64,000 nt of DNA from Cohnella panacarvi Gsoil 349 (GCF_000515335.1 NZ_KI911563.1:4705498-4769497); one strand, 5' to 3'. Counted from the stretch's first letter, positions 44,293 through 53,050 are shown. Notes: a model not told the origin generated them from the sequence alone. Program-made: numbers and translations.

Positions 44293-45984
44293 ATGCTGCA
44301 ACCGGGAGACGTATTGGACAACCGGTATCAGATCGAGTCGATGCTGGCCAAGGGCGGCATGGGCGCCGTATTCTTGGCCGGAGACCGCAAGCTCGGTGGC
44401 AAACCGGTCGCGATCAAGGAGATCGCGATGTCCGACAGCCGGGCTTTCCTTGAGGAGGCCCGCATTCTCGCGGCGCTTCATCATCCGAATATTCCGAAGA
44501 TTACGGATTATTTCGAACCGGACGATAACGGAAACTGTTATCTAGTCATGGATTACGTGCGCGGCATAACGCTGCAACAAAAATTCGACAACGAAGGCCG
44601 CCGTCTTTCCTTATCGGCGGTATTGACATATGCGGACCAGCTTTGCGACATTCTCGAATATTTGCATCATCGGCCGACGCCGATCATTTTCCGAGACTTG
44701 AAGCCTTCGAACTTAATGATCGACGAGCTCGATCGCCTGCAGCTCATCGACTTCGGTATCGCACGTCGTTACGAGAACGCGAAGATGACCGACACGGTTC
44801 AGATGGGCACGATCGCATTTGCCGCGCCGGAGCAGTTCGAGAACCGACAGACGGATGCGAGAACGGATATCTATGGCATCGGTTCAATTCTATTCTATTT
44901 GCTCTCCGGCGGGAAGTTCGTCTATCAGAATCGCGATCCGCTCGCGGTTGCGCTTGCGGGAGTTCCCGAGAATGTCGTGCATGCGGTCGAGCGGATGCTT
45001 GAAGCGGATCCGGATAAGCGATTCCATTCCGTGGCTGAAGCGAAGCGGGCGCTGTCGATGCCAAGCGCAGGCGCTGCGCCGATTACTCGGGTAGCCCCCA
45101 TCGAGGATCGTACGGTGAGCTTAAGCGGGGGCGCTCCCTCGGCGGCAGCCCTTATCGCCACGGCTTCGGTTCCGGCCGCGACGGCAACCGCCCACCTCGC
45201 CCATCTCGCCCATCTCTCGATCGGGGCGCGCGCTTCGTATTCGGTAAAGGCAACGCAATCGCAGCCGGCTCTCGTCATTTATTTGCTGGATGTTAGCGGT
45301 TCGATGGATTTAATGCTCGGGGGCAAAAGAAGGATCGACGTCGTAACCGAATCGCTGCACGTCGCGCTCAGGCAGATGGTATTTCGTTCGACGAAGGGCA
45401 GCCGGATCGCATCCCGATATCGCGTCGCGATCATTGCTTATAGCGACGAATCGCGGGATTTGCTCGGAGGCCCGAAGAGCATCGACGAGATCATGGGCGC
45501 CGGCATGCTGCCCGCGCTTGGAACGCACCGATTCACGGATACCGCGCAAGCGTTCCTGCATGCCGAGAAGATACTGAAGGAAGAGTTGCCGCGCATACAG
45601 GACGGCCCGGCTCCGCTCGTTTGCCACATGACGGACGGCGCGTATACGGGGGACGATCCGGAACCGATCGCGCGCAGAATAATGGGGATGAGCGTCCGGG
45701 ACGGCAACGTGCTGATCGAGAATATTTTCATATCGGACGATTTGCTCGCGCAACCGATCGACCAACCGAAGAGGTGGCCCGGGGTGCGGGACGATACCGG
45801 GTTCCGGGACGATTACGGCCATAAATTGAAACGAATGTCTTCGGTTATTCCGGAGAGCTACCGGAGCATGATCCGCGAGTCGCATTACAATCTGGCCGCA
45901 GGTTCGCTGCTCATGTTCCCGGGCACGACGCCGGACTTGGTGTCTCTCGGGTTTCAAATGTCCGCGGCGACGCCCATTCATTGA
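44293..45984 (+). CDS. Ser/Thr protein kinase fused to a VWA domain
   Basis: A 563-residue protein. Residues about 1-265 are a Hanks-type kinase with GGMGAVFL loop, VAIKEI Lys, FRDLKPSNLMI catalytic loop (FRD for HRD), DFGIA and APEQF; all catalytic residues needed are present. An Ala-rich linker follows (about 275-315). From about 325 there is a von Willebrand A domain with the metal site DVSGSM and later TDTAQAF and MTDGAYTGDD. A kinase-VWA protein beside a phosphatase and an FHA protein matches the PpkA/PppA/Fha switch of type VI secretion. The phosphatase gene overlaps or abuts its stop. Confidence 0.92.
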   Translation: MLQPGDVLDNRYQIESMLAKGGMGAVFLAGDRKLGGKPVAIKEIAMSDSRAFLEEARILAALHHPNIPKITDYFEPDDNGNCYLVMDYVRGITLQQKFDNEGRRLSLSAVLTYADQLCDILEYLHHRPTPIIFRDLKPSNLMIDELDRLQLIDFGIARRYENAKMTDTVQMGTIAFAAPEQFENRQTDARTDIYGIGSILFYLLSGGKFVYQNRDPLAVALAGVPENVVHAVERMLEADPDKRFHSVAEAKRALSMPSAGAAPITRVAPIEDRTVSLSGGAPSAAALIATASVPAATATAHLAHLAHLSIGARASYSVKATQSQPALVIYLLDVSGSMDLMLGGKRRIDVVTESLHVALRQMVFRSTKGSRIASRYRVAIIAYSDESRDLLGGPKSIDEIMGAGMLPALGTHRFTDTAQAFLHAEKILKEELPRIQDGPAPLVCHMTDGAYTGDDPEPIARRIMGMSVRDGNVLIENIFISDDLLAQPIDQPKRWPGVRDDTGFRDDYGHKLKRMSSVIPESYRSMIRESHYNLAAGSLLMFPGTTPDLVSLGFQMSAATPIH

Positions 45985-45986
45985 CA

Positions 45987-46805
45987 ATGGAAGCGAGAAT
46001 CGGATTGCCGCAAAATGCGGAAACGAAATCGAGGACGATTCATAGCGGAACGTGGACGTATCGATACGGATATATCCGTTCGAGCGATTGCAGGCAATCG
46101 GGCGATCCGGGTCAAGATTACGTTGCCTTCGAGGACAAGAGCGGAGCGCTTGCTTTCGTCGTGTGCGACGGAATCAGCCTGTCCTATTACGGGGACATCG
46201 CAGCCAGGTTCGCGGGGGATAAGCTGCTGGACTGGCTTGGAAGCGAGGACGCCAGACACGGCGGGCCGGCCGTCGTGCGCCAGTCGCTCGAACGCATGCT
46301 GCAAGAGGCGGCAGGCGAGTGCGCCAGCTTGCTCGATCGGCATACGTATCCGGCGTCGTTGCCGGCTATCGTTAAGGAAGCGCTCGACGCCAAGAAGCGA
46401 CTCGGCAGCGGCACCGTGTTCGCATGCGGCAGACTCGACCCTCCGGGCGGGCAATATCCGGGCGGCAGAATGCTGCTGGCCTGGCTGGGAGACGTACGCG
46501 TTCGTTGGTGGGGCAAAGACGGAGAGTTCACGTACCGCGACCCGTCGACGATCGACACCCGTCATCAATGGAATAGCTCGGACGGAACGGTTGGCGGCGG
46601 ACCTTGGATCCATATCGAAGACCGGCTTGCGAGCGCGGGAAGGAACGGAGAACTGCTCGTCTATTCGGACGGCTTGGCGGCGTTGGACGCGTTCCGGACA
46701 ATCGACGCCGTTACGTTGGAACGCGTCTTGGAGCGGGAATCGCTTCACCCGTCAAGCGACGATATGAGCTACAAGCTTATTCGATGGAACTTCAATCTGG
46801 TATAA
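45987..46805 (+). CDS. PP2C-like protein phosphatase
   Basis: A 272-residue protein with PP2C metal-site motifs GDPGQDYVAF and FVVCDGIS, later GSGTVFACG, LLAWLGDVRVRWW and LLVYSDGLAALD, then SSDDMSYKLIRW with the final Asp. The family removes phosphate from Ser/Thr and usually opposes a neighbouring kinase. Start ATG 45987 is likely; TTG 45981 overlaps the kinase stop. Position directly behind the kinase-VWA gene strongly suggests a pair. Confidence 0.85.
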   Translation: MEARIGLPQNAETKSRTIHSGTWTYRYGYIRSSDCRQSGDPGQDYVAFEDKSGALAFVVCDGISLSYYGDIAARFAGDKLLDWLGSEDARHGGPAVVRQSLERMLQEAAGECASLLDRHTYPASLPAIVKEALDAKKRLGSGTVFACGRLDPPGGQYPGGRMLLAWLGDVRVRWWGKDGEFTYRDPSTIDTRHQWNSSDGTVGGGPWIHIEDRLASAGRNGELLVYSDGLAALDAFRTIDAVTLERVLERESLHPSSDDMSYKLIRWNFNLV

Positions 46806-46819
46806 GGAGCTTAAGGAGC

Positions 46820-48616
46820 ATGAGCTTTCAACCCGAAGCGGGCGCGCGCCTAGGAATAAACGGAAACGAATATTTGATCGGCGCGCATCCTAACGCGCAA
46901 ACTTTGCCGTACGGCCAAGAAGGCCGGCAAGGAACGGTTTATCTATTGGAGAGCGAGCACGGGCGGAAGAAAAAAGCGCTAAAGGTGTTTCGCGGAAAAT
47001 TCGTCAATCCTTCGCTGGCCCATCATTCGCGGCAGATCGTCGGCAACGCCGACGTGTCCGGGCTGTCCGCTTGCGAACGATTCATCGTGACGCCTCAGAA
47101 CGATCCCGACCTCCTGCATAGGGAGCCGGATTTGCTGTACGCGGTCGTCATGCCTTGGATCGAGGGCCCTACTTGGATGGACGTCATGTTGAACAAGCGG
47201 CCGCTTACGCGCAAGCAAGCGTTCTCCGCGGCGTTCGCGCTCGTGCAGGCGCTTGCGGGCATGGAGCAGCGGGGGCTCGCGCACTGCGATCTGTCCGGAC
47301 CGAACGTCATGCTTCCGATGCTCGGCGAGCGCTCCTTAGGCGTAAAACCGATCGATTATGTTCAATTGATCGATCTGGAGCAGATGTACGCCTCGTCCCT
47401 CGATCGACCGGAGCAGCTTGCAGGCGGATCGCCGGGATACGCGCCGATCCACTTGACGGCAAGCCAGCTGTGGAGCGCCCACGCGGACCGTTTCGCGGGA
47501 GCCGTATTGATCGCGGAAATGCTTTCCTCTTGTTTCGAGGCGTTCTATGCCGAAGCTTGGGGCGAAAGCTATTTTGCGCCGGACGAGCTGCAACGCGGCG
47601 GCGACCGTGCCGGGAGCATGGTCGATCGGCTGAGGCGGGAGTGGGGGGACGGTATCGCCGACTTGTTCGCTCGCGCATGGGACAGCGAAGAGTTGAGCGC
47701 GTGTCCGACCTTCGGCGAGTGGAGCGTCGCGTTGTCCCGAAGCGAGCATTTGGTCGCTACGGTATCCGCGCGGGAAGCGGTAGTCTTCGAGACGGCTGCC
47801 GCGAGCGCGGCCGTTCAATCGGTTTCCTCGGCGGAACCGCGTTCCGCCGCAAGTGAGCCGGAGTCTGCCGGACATGATGCGCTTCTGCGCAAAGCGAAGC
47901 AATACGAGGACAAAGGCAAATATAAAGAAGCACTCGAGCTGTATCGAACGGCGAAAAATAACGGCGTTCATCCTAGCGTGCTCCGAGAGCTCGACATCGC
48001 GATCGCGGAGCTCGAATCGAAAGCGGAAGCAAGCCGGGACGAGAGCCGCAAGCAAGCCAGAAAGCTGGCGGGAGCCGTTACGAAAAGTACCGTAGCGGCA
48101 GCCATCATCGCGATCGTCGGTGCTGCCGGCTACTTTGGTTATATCAAGTTGAAGGACCTGGATTTCGGCAGCGGCAAGAAGGCGCCTGCGGTGACGAGCG
48201 AACAATACGAGGCGAAGCTCGAAAGCCTGAAAACGCAACTGGGCGAGAAAGACAAGCAGATCAAGGAGTTGGAACAACGCGCGGAAGCGCTAGGCAAACC
48301 GATGGACGAGAAAAGCGAGAAGATGCGTCTCGCTCTCTCCGAATCGTACGGCCGACTGCTGGATGCGGCGGCGACCGTCGACAAAGACGTGACATCGGCG
48401 CCTAGCAAAGCATTCGAGGCGGCGGGGGCTTATATGGATCAACTGTATGCTTCGCTGGCGGCTTCCTACAACCTGGACGAATATTTTATCGAACAAACCC
48501 GGACCGTCTCGGCTTATTATTACCCGTACCTATACAACCGCGAACGCAACGCGCAGTTGAACGTCAAGTTTTTCGAAGACTATAAACAACGGTTCGAAGG
48601 AGGAGGAAAGGAATGA
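46820..48616 (+). CDS. Membrane protein with kinase-like domain, EssB-like
   Basis: A 598-residue protein. Residues about 1-310 are kinase-like: ALKVFRG with the Lys, HCDLSGPNVMLP as catalytic loop (about 154), and LIDLEQM in place of DFG (about 182); several motifs are altered, so activity is doubtful. A TPR-like stretch follows (YEDKGKYKEALELYRTAKN), then one transmembrane helix (about 423-443), an outside coiled coil and a helical C-terminus. Pseudokinase, one helix and outside helical domain is the plan of EssB/YukC in type VII secretion, though this protein is longer. AAGGAG 7 bases before ATG 46820; overlaps the next gene by 4 bases. Confidence 0.8.
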   Translation: MSFQPEAGARLGINGNEYLIGAHPNAQTLPYGQEGRQGTVYLLESEHGRKKKALKVFRGKFVNPSLAHHSRQIVGNADVSGLSACERFIVTPQNDPDLLHREPDLLYAVVMPWIEGPTWMDVMLNKRPLTRKQAFSAAFALVQALAGMEQRGLAHCDLSGPNVMLPMLGERSLGVKPIDYVQLIDLEQMYASSLDRPEQLAGGSPGYAPIHLTASQLWSAHADRFAGAVLIAEMLSSCFEAFYAEAWGESYFAPDELQRGGDRAGSMVDRLRREWGDGIADLFARAWDSEELSACPTFGEWSVALSRSEHLVATVSAREAVVFETAAASAAVQSVSSAEPRSAASEPESAGHDALLRKAKQYEDKGKYKEALELYRTAKNNGVHPSVLRELDIAIAELESKAEASRDESRKQARKLAGAVTKSTVAAAIIAIVGAAGYFGYIKLKDLDFGSGKKAPAVTSEQYEAKLESLKTQLGEKDKQIKELEQRAEALGKPMDEKSEKMRLALSESYGRLLDAAATVDKDVTSAPSKAFEAAGAYMDQLYASLAASYNLDEYFIEQTRTVSAYYYPYLYNRERNAQLNVKFFEDYKQRFEGGGKE

Positions 48617-50532
48617 TATTCGGAGCTTCAATCGGACCGTTCTTGAAGAAAGCGCTAGGAGACCGGGCGTTCCAGGCGAGCGTGGCGAAACTTGCAGAGA
48701 CGCTTCATCTGCCCCAAGAACAATCCGGTATGGACGCTGTCGTGCTAGGCCCGAAGGACGCGCGAGGGACGGGGGCGAAAGCTTTGCTAGAAGCCGTCGA
48801 ACGCAAGCACGCATCGATCGCGGTCATCTATGTCTATCAGAAAGATAAAGAAGCCGAATTAATCAGCGGCGATGTCATTAAGCTGCATGTTCCCGCATTG
48901 TTGCCGGAAACGATCGGGGACGCGGTCGCCGGTACGATCGATCTGTCCAAAGTCGGCACGGACGATCGGACGCTCGAATCGACGGACGCCAAGTACGGAG
49001 ACCGGAATTGGCAAGAAAAGCAGGCTGCCGATGAAACGGCGGCAAGCGCGGAACCGGTCGTGCCGGTTGCCGATGAGCCGCCTCCCGAGCGGGAACTGCC
49101 GAAGTCGTTGGAGCAGCGTCTGCTTGAACTTGGGAGATTCGCGGACTATCAGTTTTTCAAAGAAGCGTTGGAGCAGGACAACCTGCTGAAAGACTTGCAT
49201 GAACAGAACGCGCAATACGCCGCCGTCGTCCGGATGCTCGACGCGCTGGACGCGGACATCGAGCGCGTATTCCTCGACGGCACGCTGTCGGTGGAGGAGC
49301 GCTTCGAGCGAGTCAAGGGAATCGGCATCGAGCGCGCCGCCTATGCCGGATTGGAGCATTCGCTGATCGCGGATAAACTGATCTCTCTTATGGATGCGAT
49401 CGTCGTATCCGCCGTAGCGACGGTCGATTCGCGAATCGAACGCATCCGGCAAGCGCTCGGGGCCGTGACGGACGGGAAGCTGCTGCATGAGGAATTCGAG
49501 TTGCTTCAGGAACGGGTAGACGCTAGAATCGCGATCCAAGCCGATTTGATGGAGATGTCCAGAGAGATCATCGAGCTTTATAAGGCGATGGACCGAAGCG
49601 TAAGCGAATGGGTTGAGCGTATGGAGAGCTCTTCCGCATCGGGAATCGCCATCGTTAACGAGACGATGCGGGAGGCGGAGCCGTACTTCGTCCCTCAGAA
49701 TATCGCAGCCGTTACGAGCCGTCTGATCGGAGATCTGCAGCGCAGACGCGTCTCGATGTCGATTGCGGAAGAGAAGATCAGGAAGCTGATCGAACTCGTA
49801 TTCCGCTTGTGCGAAGAGGATGCGACGATCATCGAACATCAGCAGCGGTTAATCCGGTTGCTCCGAGCCCAGCGGATCGAAGACGTCGTCGTCGTGGACA
49901 ACCTGATCAAACATGCGCTCCGATTGTTCGTGGGTCCTCCGGAATCCGGCAGGACCGCGACCGCGCTCACATGGGCAGGCGTCATGTCTAGAAGACATAA
50001 CTCGCTCTTGATCGATTTGACGGGGCAGTCGAAGGCGAGACATTACGGCGTGGAACCGGTCTCTTTAAACCGTTTTCTGGCGGATCGGATCGAGCGGCCG
50101 TTCGTCTGCGTGGAAGGAACGCTGGCAGCCGCGGAAGAGGCCGTATTCGAGTTCGTGATCGAGCTTAAGCGCAGATTGCACTATTACCCTTATGCAACGG
50201 TGTTGTTGGATGCCGGGCAAACCGATTTGATGAATCTGCTCGCCAAGTCGGCGCTGACGGTCCACTTCGTGTCCGATTGCTCGCCGCGCAGCACGGAACG
50301 GCTGAAGGAGACGATCGAGGCGTTCGAAGAGAGGAACATCGCGACCAAAGTCGTGCTGATCGATCCGCCTCTCGATCCGTTCCGGCATATGTCCGATCTG
50401 AATGCCGATCCGCTGCGTTCCAAGTTGGTTCTCCTGCCAAGGCTTAATGAAATGCGTATATGCGCGCTTCAGAACAAACGACCGTATGAGCAACACGAGA
50501 TCGCGGGGATATACGAGGAAGCTTTCCGATAA
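48613..50532 (+). CDS. Large coiled-coil protein with TadZ/CpaE-like ATPase domain
   Basis: A 639-residue soluble protein. The N-terminal 110 residues look receiver-like (MDAVVLGPKD; IAVIYVYQKDKEAEL) without a sure phospho-Asp. Helical and coiled-coil parts follow (about 150-430). The C-terminal 200 residues look like a SIMIBI ATPase with a degenerate P-loop (FVGPPESGRTATALTWAG) and LLIDLTGQSKARHYG, ATVLLDAGQTDL, VHFVSDCSPRS as switch-like strands. Receiver plus SIMIBI ATPase is the CpaE/TadZ plan. It overlaps the EssB-like gene by 4 bases, linking a Tad-type positioning protein to the type VII genes. Confidence 0.65.
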   Translation: MIFGASIGPFLKKALGDRAFQASVAKLAETLHLPQEQSGMDAVVLGPKDARGTGAKALLEAVERKHASIAVIYVYQKDKEAELISGDVIKLHVPALLPETIGDAVAGTIDLSKVGTDDRTLESTDAKYGDRNWQEKQAADETAASAEPVVPVADEPPPERELPKSLEQRLLELGRFADYQFFKEALEQDNLLKDLHEQNAQYAAVVRMLDALDADIERVFLDGTLSVEERFERVKGIGIERAAYAGLEHSLIADKLISLMDAIVVSAVATVDSRIERIRQALGAVTDGKLLHEEFELLQERVDARIAIQADLMEMSREIIELYKAMDRSVSEWVERMESSSASGIAIVNETMREAEPYFVPQNIAAVTSRLIGDLQRRRVSMSIAEEKIRKLIELVFRLCEEDATIIEHQQRLIRLLRAQRIEDVVVVDNLIKHALRLFVGPPESGRTATALTWAGVMSRRHNSLLIDLTGQSKARHYGVEPVSLNRFLADRIERPFVCVEGTLAAAEEAVFEFVIELKRRLHYYPYATVLLDAGQTDLMNLLAKSALTVHFVSDCSPRSTERLKETIEAFEERNIATKVVLIDPPLDPFRHMSDLNADPLRSKLVLLPRLNEMRICALQNKRPYEQHEIAGIYEEAFR

Positions 50533-50569
50533 GCCTCCTCATCCTCGTTCGCCGGAAGGAGCGCACAAG

Positions 50570-51100
50570 TTGATAACGATTAAATTGGATGAAGTCGTCC
50601 GCAAAAGCCAGGAGCTATTCAAGCTGTTTCGGCGATTGGACGTCGTGAATCACGAGCTTTCGTCGGTCGGTTCGCGAATCGACGAGGGCATTATATCGCG
50701 GAGGAGTATCGCCTGGCGGCTGCGAGACAATCGGGCGCAGATCGCCGGACTCGTGAACCGGCTCGCCGAGCTCGAGCAGTTCATGCGCGAATCCGTGGAA
50801 CAATATCGACAGGCGGATGCGGCTGCGCGCCAAAATATAGAATCCCCGGCTGCTTTAGCGCCCGATGCGCCCGATGACGAGGCTGCGACAGAACGGGTCG
50901 AGCATATGAACGATTCGACGTACGATTTCATCAATTGGATGACGAACGGGGCGTGGGAAATCCTTCATCGTACATTCAACTCGGACGAGCCGCTGTCCAA
51001 GGAGTGCCTCATGTCGAGAATGGGAGTCGTTCATACGCTGACCGGAGACGCGAAAGGTAATCCGAGAACCGCTTACCACACCCCAAGAGATGAGGGATAG
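50570..51100 (+). CDS. Small LXG-like helical-hairpin protein
   Basis: A 176-residue protein starting from TTG 50570 (GGAAGGAG 8 bases upstream). The first 95 residues share the helical-hairpin pattern of the toxins at 21372 and 51102: LDEVVRKSQELFKLFRRLD, IDEGIISRRSIAWRLRDN, then FMRESVEQYRQADAAA. The rest is short, with no toxin tip, so it may be a partner or targeting factor for the longer toxin that starts 1 base after its stop. Such small helical genes beside LXG toxins are known as secretion partners. Confidence 0.75.
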   Translation: MITIKLDEVVRKSQELFKLFRRLDVVNHELSSVGSRIDEGIISRRSIAWRLRDNRAQIAGLVNRLAELEQFMRESVEQYRQADAAARQNIESPAALAPDAPDDEAATERVEHMNDSTYDFINWMTNGAWEILHRTFNSDEPLSKECLMSRMGVVHTLTGDAKGNPRTAYHTPRDEG

Positions 51101-51101
51101 C

Positions 51102-51310
51102 ATGTCATCTTTCAAAATCGATTTGAAGACGGTAGAGCAGCTTAGAAGCAGACACTCGCAGTTATCGTCTAGTTTATCTAACGCGGCCAATCAACTATCT
51201 TCCGCGGCATACGGCGTGGATCCGGCGATCAAGGCGCGAAGGCAGCTTCAATATCGAATCTCGTACGCGACGCAAAGATTGCGCGGGCTCGAAGATCGAA
51301 TGTACAATAT
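51102..51310 (+). repeat. Conserved LXG 5' segment, copy 1 (second copy 63792-64000)
   Basis: The two stretches differ at only about seven of 209 positions, including the coding start and the first 69 codons. The second copy runs off the window, so full repeat length is unknown. Confidence 0.9.
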
Positions 51311-52598
51311 AAGCGACTTCATGCGGAGAGCCATCGAACAATACGACAGCGCTGAAGGGCAAATCAAGAGCAAAGTCGGCGAAATAACGGGAAGGCATCG
51401 CAGATCGTGGTTGGAAAATTTGTTCGACGGCGTAGGAGATGCCTATAACGCGTTAACCGAATGGTTGGCAAGCGAGGACGGACAGCGGTTTACGGAGCAA
51501 GCGAAAGCGAATGCCGTACCTCCGGCCAATTCATGCCCCGCGCCGGAGGAGCCGATCGACTATCGGGCGTATCTCGGCGAATATGACAGAGAAACTCCGG
51601 GCGTAGACGCGCTTTACTTCGTCGACGCCGACGGAAACCGAATGCAAGTGGATTTCAGTAAGCTGGAGCAGTTGGTCGGCGAGTATTATTACGTCTCGAA
51701 TCTCATGCTGATTCCTGGATTTGTTCTTGATGAGAGAGAGTCCGATTATACGGATTTCTTCATCTATGCCATCAAGCAGGGCTACGATCCGCGAACGTTC
51801 CAACCGATCGACGCGGCGGAAGCGGAGAACATTCAGAACTATATCAACGGTCGAGTGCAAACGTATGAAATGTACCGTCAGGAACAAAAGGTGATAGGAT
51901 CGCTGGCGCTTGATCTGCTCCCCATCATCGGCCAAGTCAAGTCGGCGATCGAGCTTGCGACAGGCGAGAATCTCGTAACGGGCGATGAGCTTAACGGATG
52001 GGACTACGGATTCGGCATCGCGGGAGCCATCGCTCCTGCCATCAAGGGCGGCAGGGGATTGTACAAAGGCTATAAATCGTTAACGGCTGTAGATGAAGTG
52101 GTTGATGTTGGGCGTGTGCTTGAAGATGCGGATGTAGTAATTGATGGTCTAAAGGTGATTGATGATAAGGTTTTAGGCAAGATACCTCTCGATGACTTTG
52201 CCAATATAAGAAGTGCATCGATTCATAACCCCAATGCAGATTCAATTGTACTAGGTAAGTACACTCCCACATATGAGAATGGTGTGGCAAATTGGAAGAC
52301 TCCAGGACCCGACTCATATGTCTCAAAAGCCGGTTCTGATTCAACCTACTTCTCACTAGGAAGTGATTGGGATAAAATTAAAGAAACGTATGATTTAACT
52401 GATAAAGATATGTTCAATCTATTTAATATTCCTGCACTAGATGATGCTGTATCAAGTGGGAAAACTATTAAGTTTTCTCATGACCCATCTCTCGAAGTCT
52501 ATGCAGATAGTGCATTAGCTGATGAATGGAATTATTTGCAAACAAAATATGGATTTAAAACCCTTAAAGAAGTAGGAGGTTTTTGGATTGCCAAATAA
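51102..52598 (+). CDS. LXG-type polymorphic toxin with pre-toxin (PT-TG-like) region
   Basis: A 498-residue secreted toxin. Residues 1-95 are the LXG-like hairpin (VEQLRSRHSQLSSSLSNA; AIKARRQLQYRISYATQRL; FMRRAIEQYDSAEGQIKSK). A middle part follows, then a pre-toxin segment LALDLLPIIGQVKSAIELAT with ENLVTGDELNGWDYGFGIAG, typical of PT-TG. From about residue 325 the GC content falls and the tip begins (SIVLGKYTPTYENGVANWK; GKTIKFSHDPSLEVYAD). Tip activity not assigned. The first 209 bases are nearly the same as those at 63792. The immunity gene overlaps by 11 bases. Confidence 0.88.
   Translation: MSSFKIDLKTVEQLRSRHSQLSSSLSNAANQLSSAAYGVDPAIKARRQLQYRISYATQRLRGLEDRMYNISDFMRRAIEQYDSAEGQIKSKVGEITGRHRRSWLENLFDGVGDAYNALTEWLASEDGQRFTEQAKANAVPPANSCPAPEEPIDYRAYLGEYDRETPGVDALYFVDADGNRMQVDFSKLEQLVGEYYYVSNLMLIPGFVLDERESDYTDFFIYAIKQGYDPRTFQPIDAAEAENIQNYINGRVQTYEMYRQEQKVIGSLALDLLPIIGQVKSAIELATGENLVTGDELNGWDYGFGIAGAIAPAIKGGRGLYKGYKSLTAVDEVVDVGRVLEDADVVIDGLKVIDDKVLGKIPLDDFANIRSASIHNPNADSIVLGKYTPTYENGVANWKTPGPDSYVSKAGSDSTYFSLGSDWDKIKETYDLTDKDMFNLFNIPALDDAVSSGKTIKFSHDPSLEVYADSALADEWNYLQTKYGFKTLKEVGGFWIAK
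52072..52122 (+). repeat. Recombination anchor in the active toxin gene
   Basis: These 51 bases encode KSLTAVDEVVDVGRVL at the border between pre-toxin and tip. They recur at 53338-53388 with two mismatches and in the same reading frame, in front of the spare tip. Confidence 0.9.
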
Positions 52599-52926
52599 TG
52601 CAGAGAATATTGAAGATTTTATTATCACTGAGCTTAGTAATCGATTTGATGGGAAAGTCGAGAATTTTGTGATTTCAGGAAGCACCGATATCCCATATAC
52701 CATGACGAGTATAGTTTGTAAGATGTACAAGTATTTTTACATTAGGTTTAACTATGACAGAGGAAGATTTGGGTGTTCAATAATCAACGGCGAGTATGGA
52801 GTCAGTATAGAATCAAGTGAAAAGTGGTTCGACGAGGCTGACTTCGATAAATTTTTCAAAGATTTGCAAGAACAAATTGAGTTGAGAATACCTGATAAAT
52901 TTCTAGAGTACTATGGTTGGAAGTAG
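52588..52926 (+). CDS. Putative immunity protein to the 51102 toxin
   Basis: A 112-residue AT-rich soluble protein (DFIITELSNRFDGKVENFV; YFYIRFNYDRGRFGCSII; FFKDLQEQIELRIPDKFLE). The TTG start overlaps the toxin gene by 11 bases, an arrangement that couples immunity to toxin synthesis. Family not recognised. A terminator at 53021 follows. Confidence 0.7.
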   Translation: MPNNAENIEDFIITELSNRFDGKVENFVISGSTDIPYTMTSIVCKMYKYFYIRFNYDRGRFGCSIINGEYGVSIESSEKWFDEADFDKFFKDLQEQIELRIPDKFLEYYGWK

Positions 52927-53020
52927 TTGGGGATCCATCAAAGATGGAGGGTTACTTAATTTTCGGTGAGAGGCGGAATAGTTTCATATTTGACTAATTT
53001 TTAGATTTCAAAAGTAGATT

Positions 53021-53050
53021 AATCCAAACTCTTAGCAAGGGTTTGGATTT
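53021..53050 (+). terminator. Terminator after the first toxin/immunity pair
   Basis: AATCCAAAC (53021-53029) pairs with GTTTGGATT (53041-53049), followed by TTATTATATT. A near copy ends the second immunity gene (54345). Confidence 0.7.

Noticed and set aside
46604..46819. Longer N-terminus for the EssB-like protein
   Set aside because: It is the shadow of the phosphatase gene in another frame; ATG 46820 has AAGGAG.
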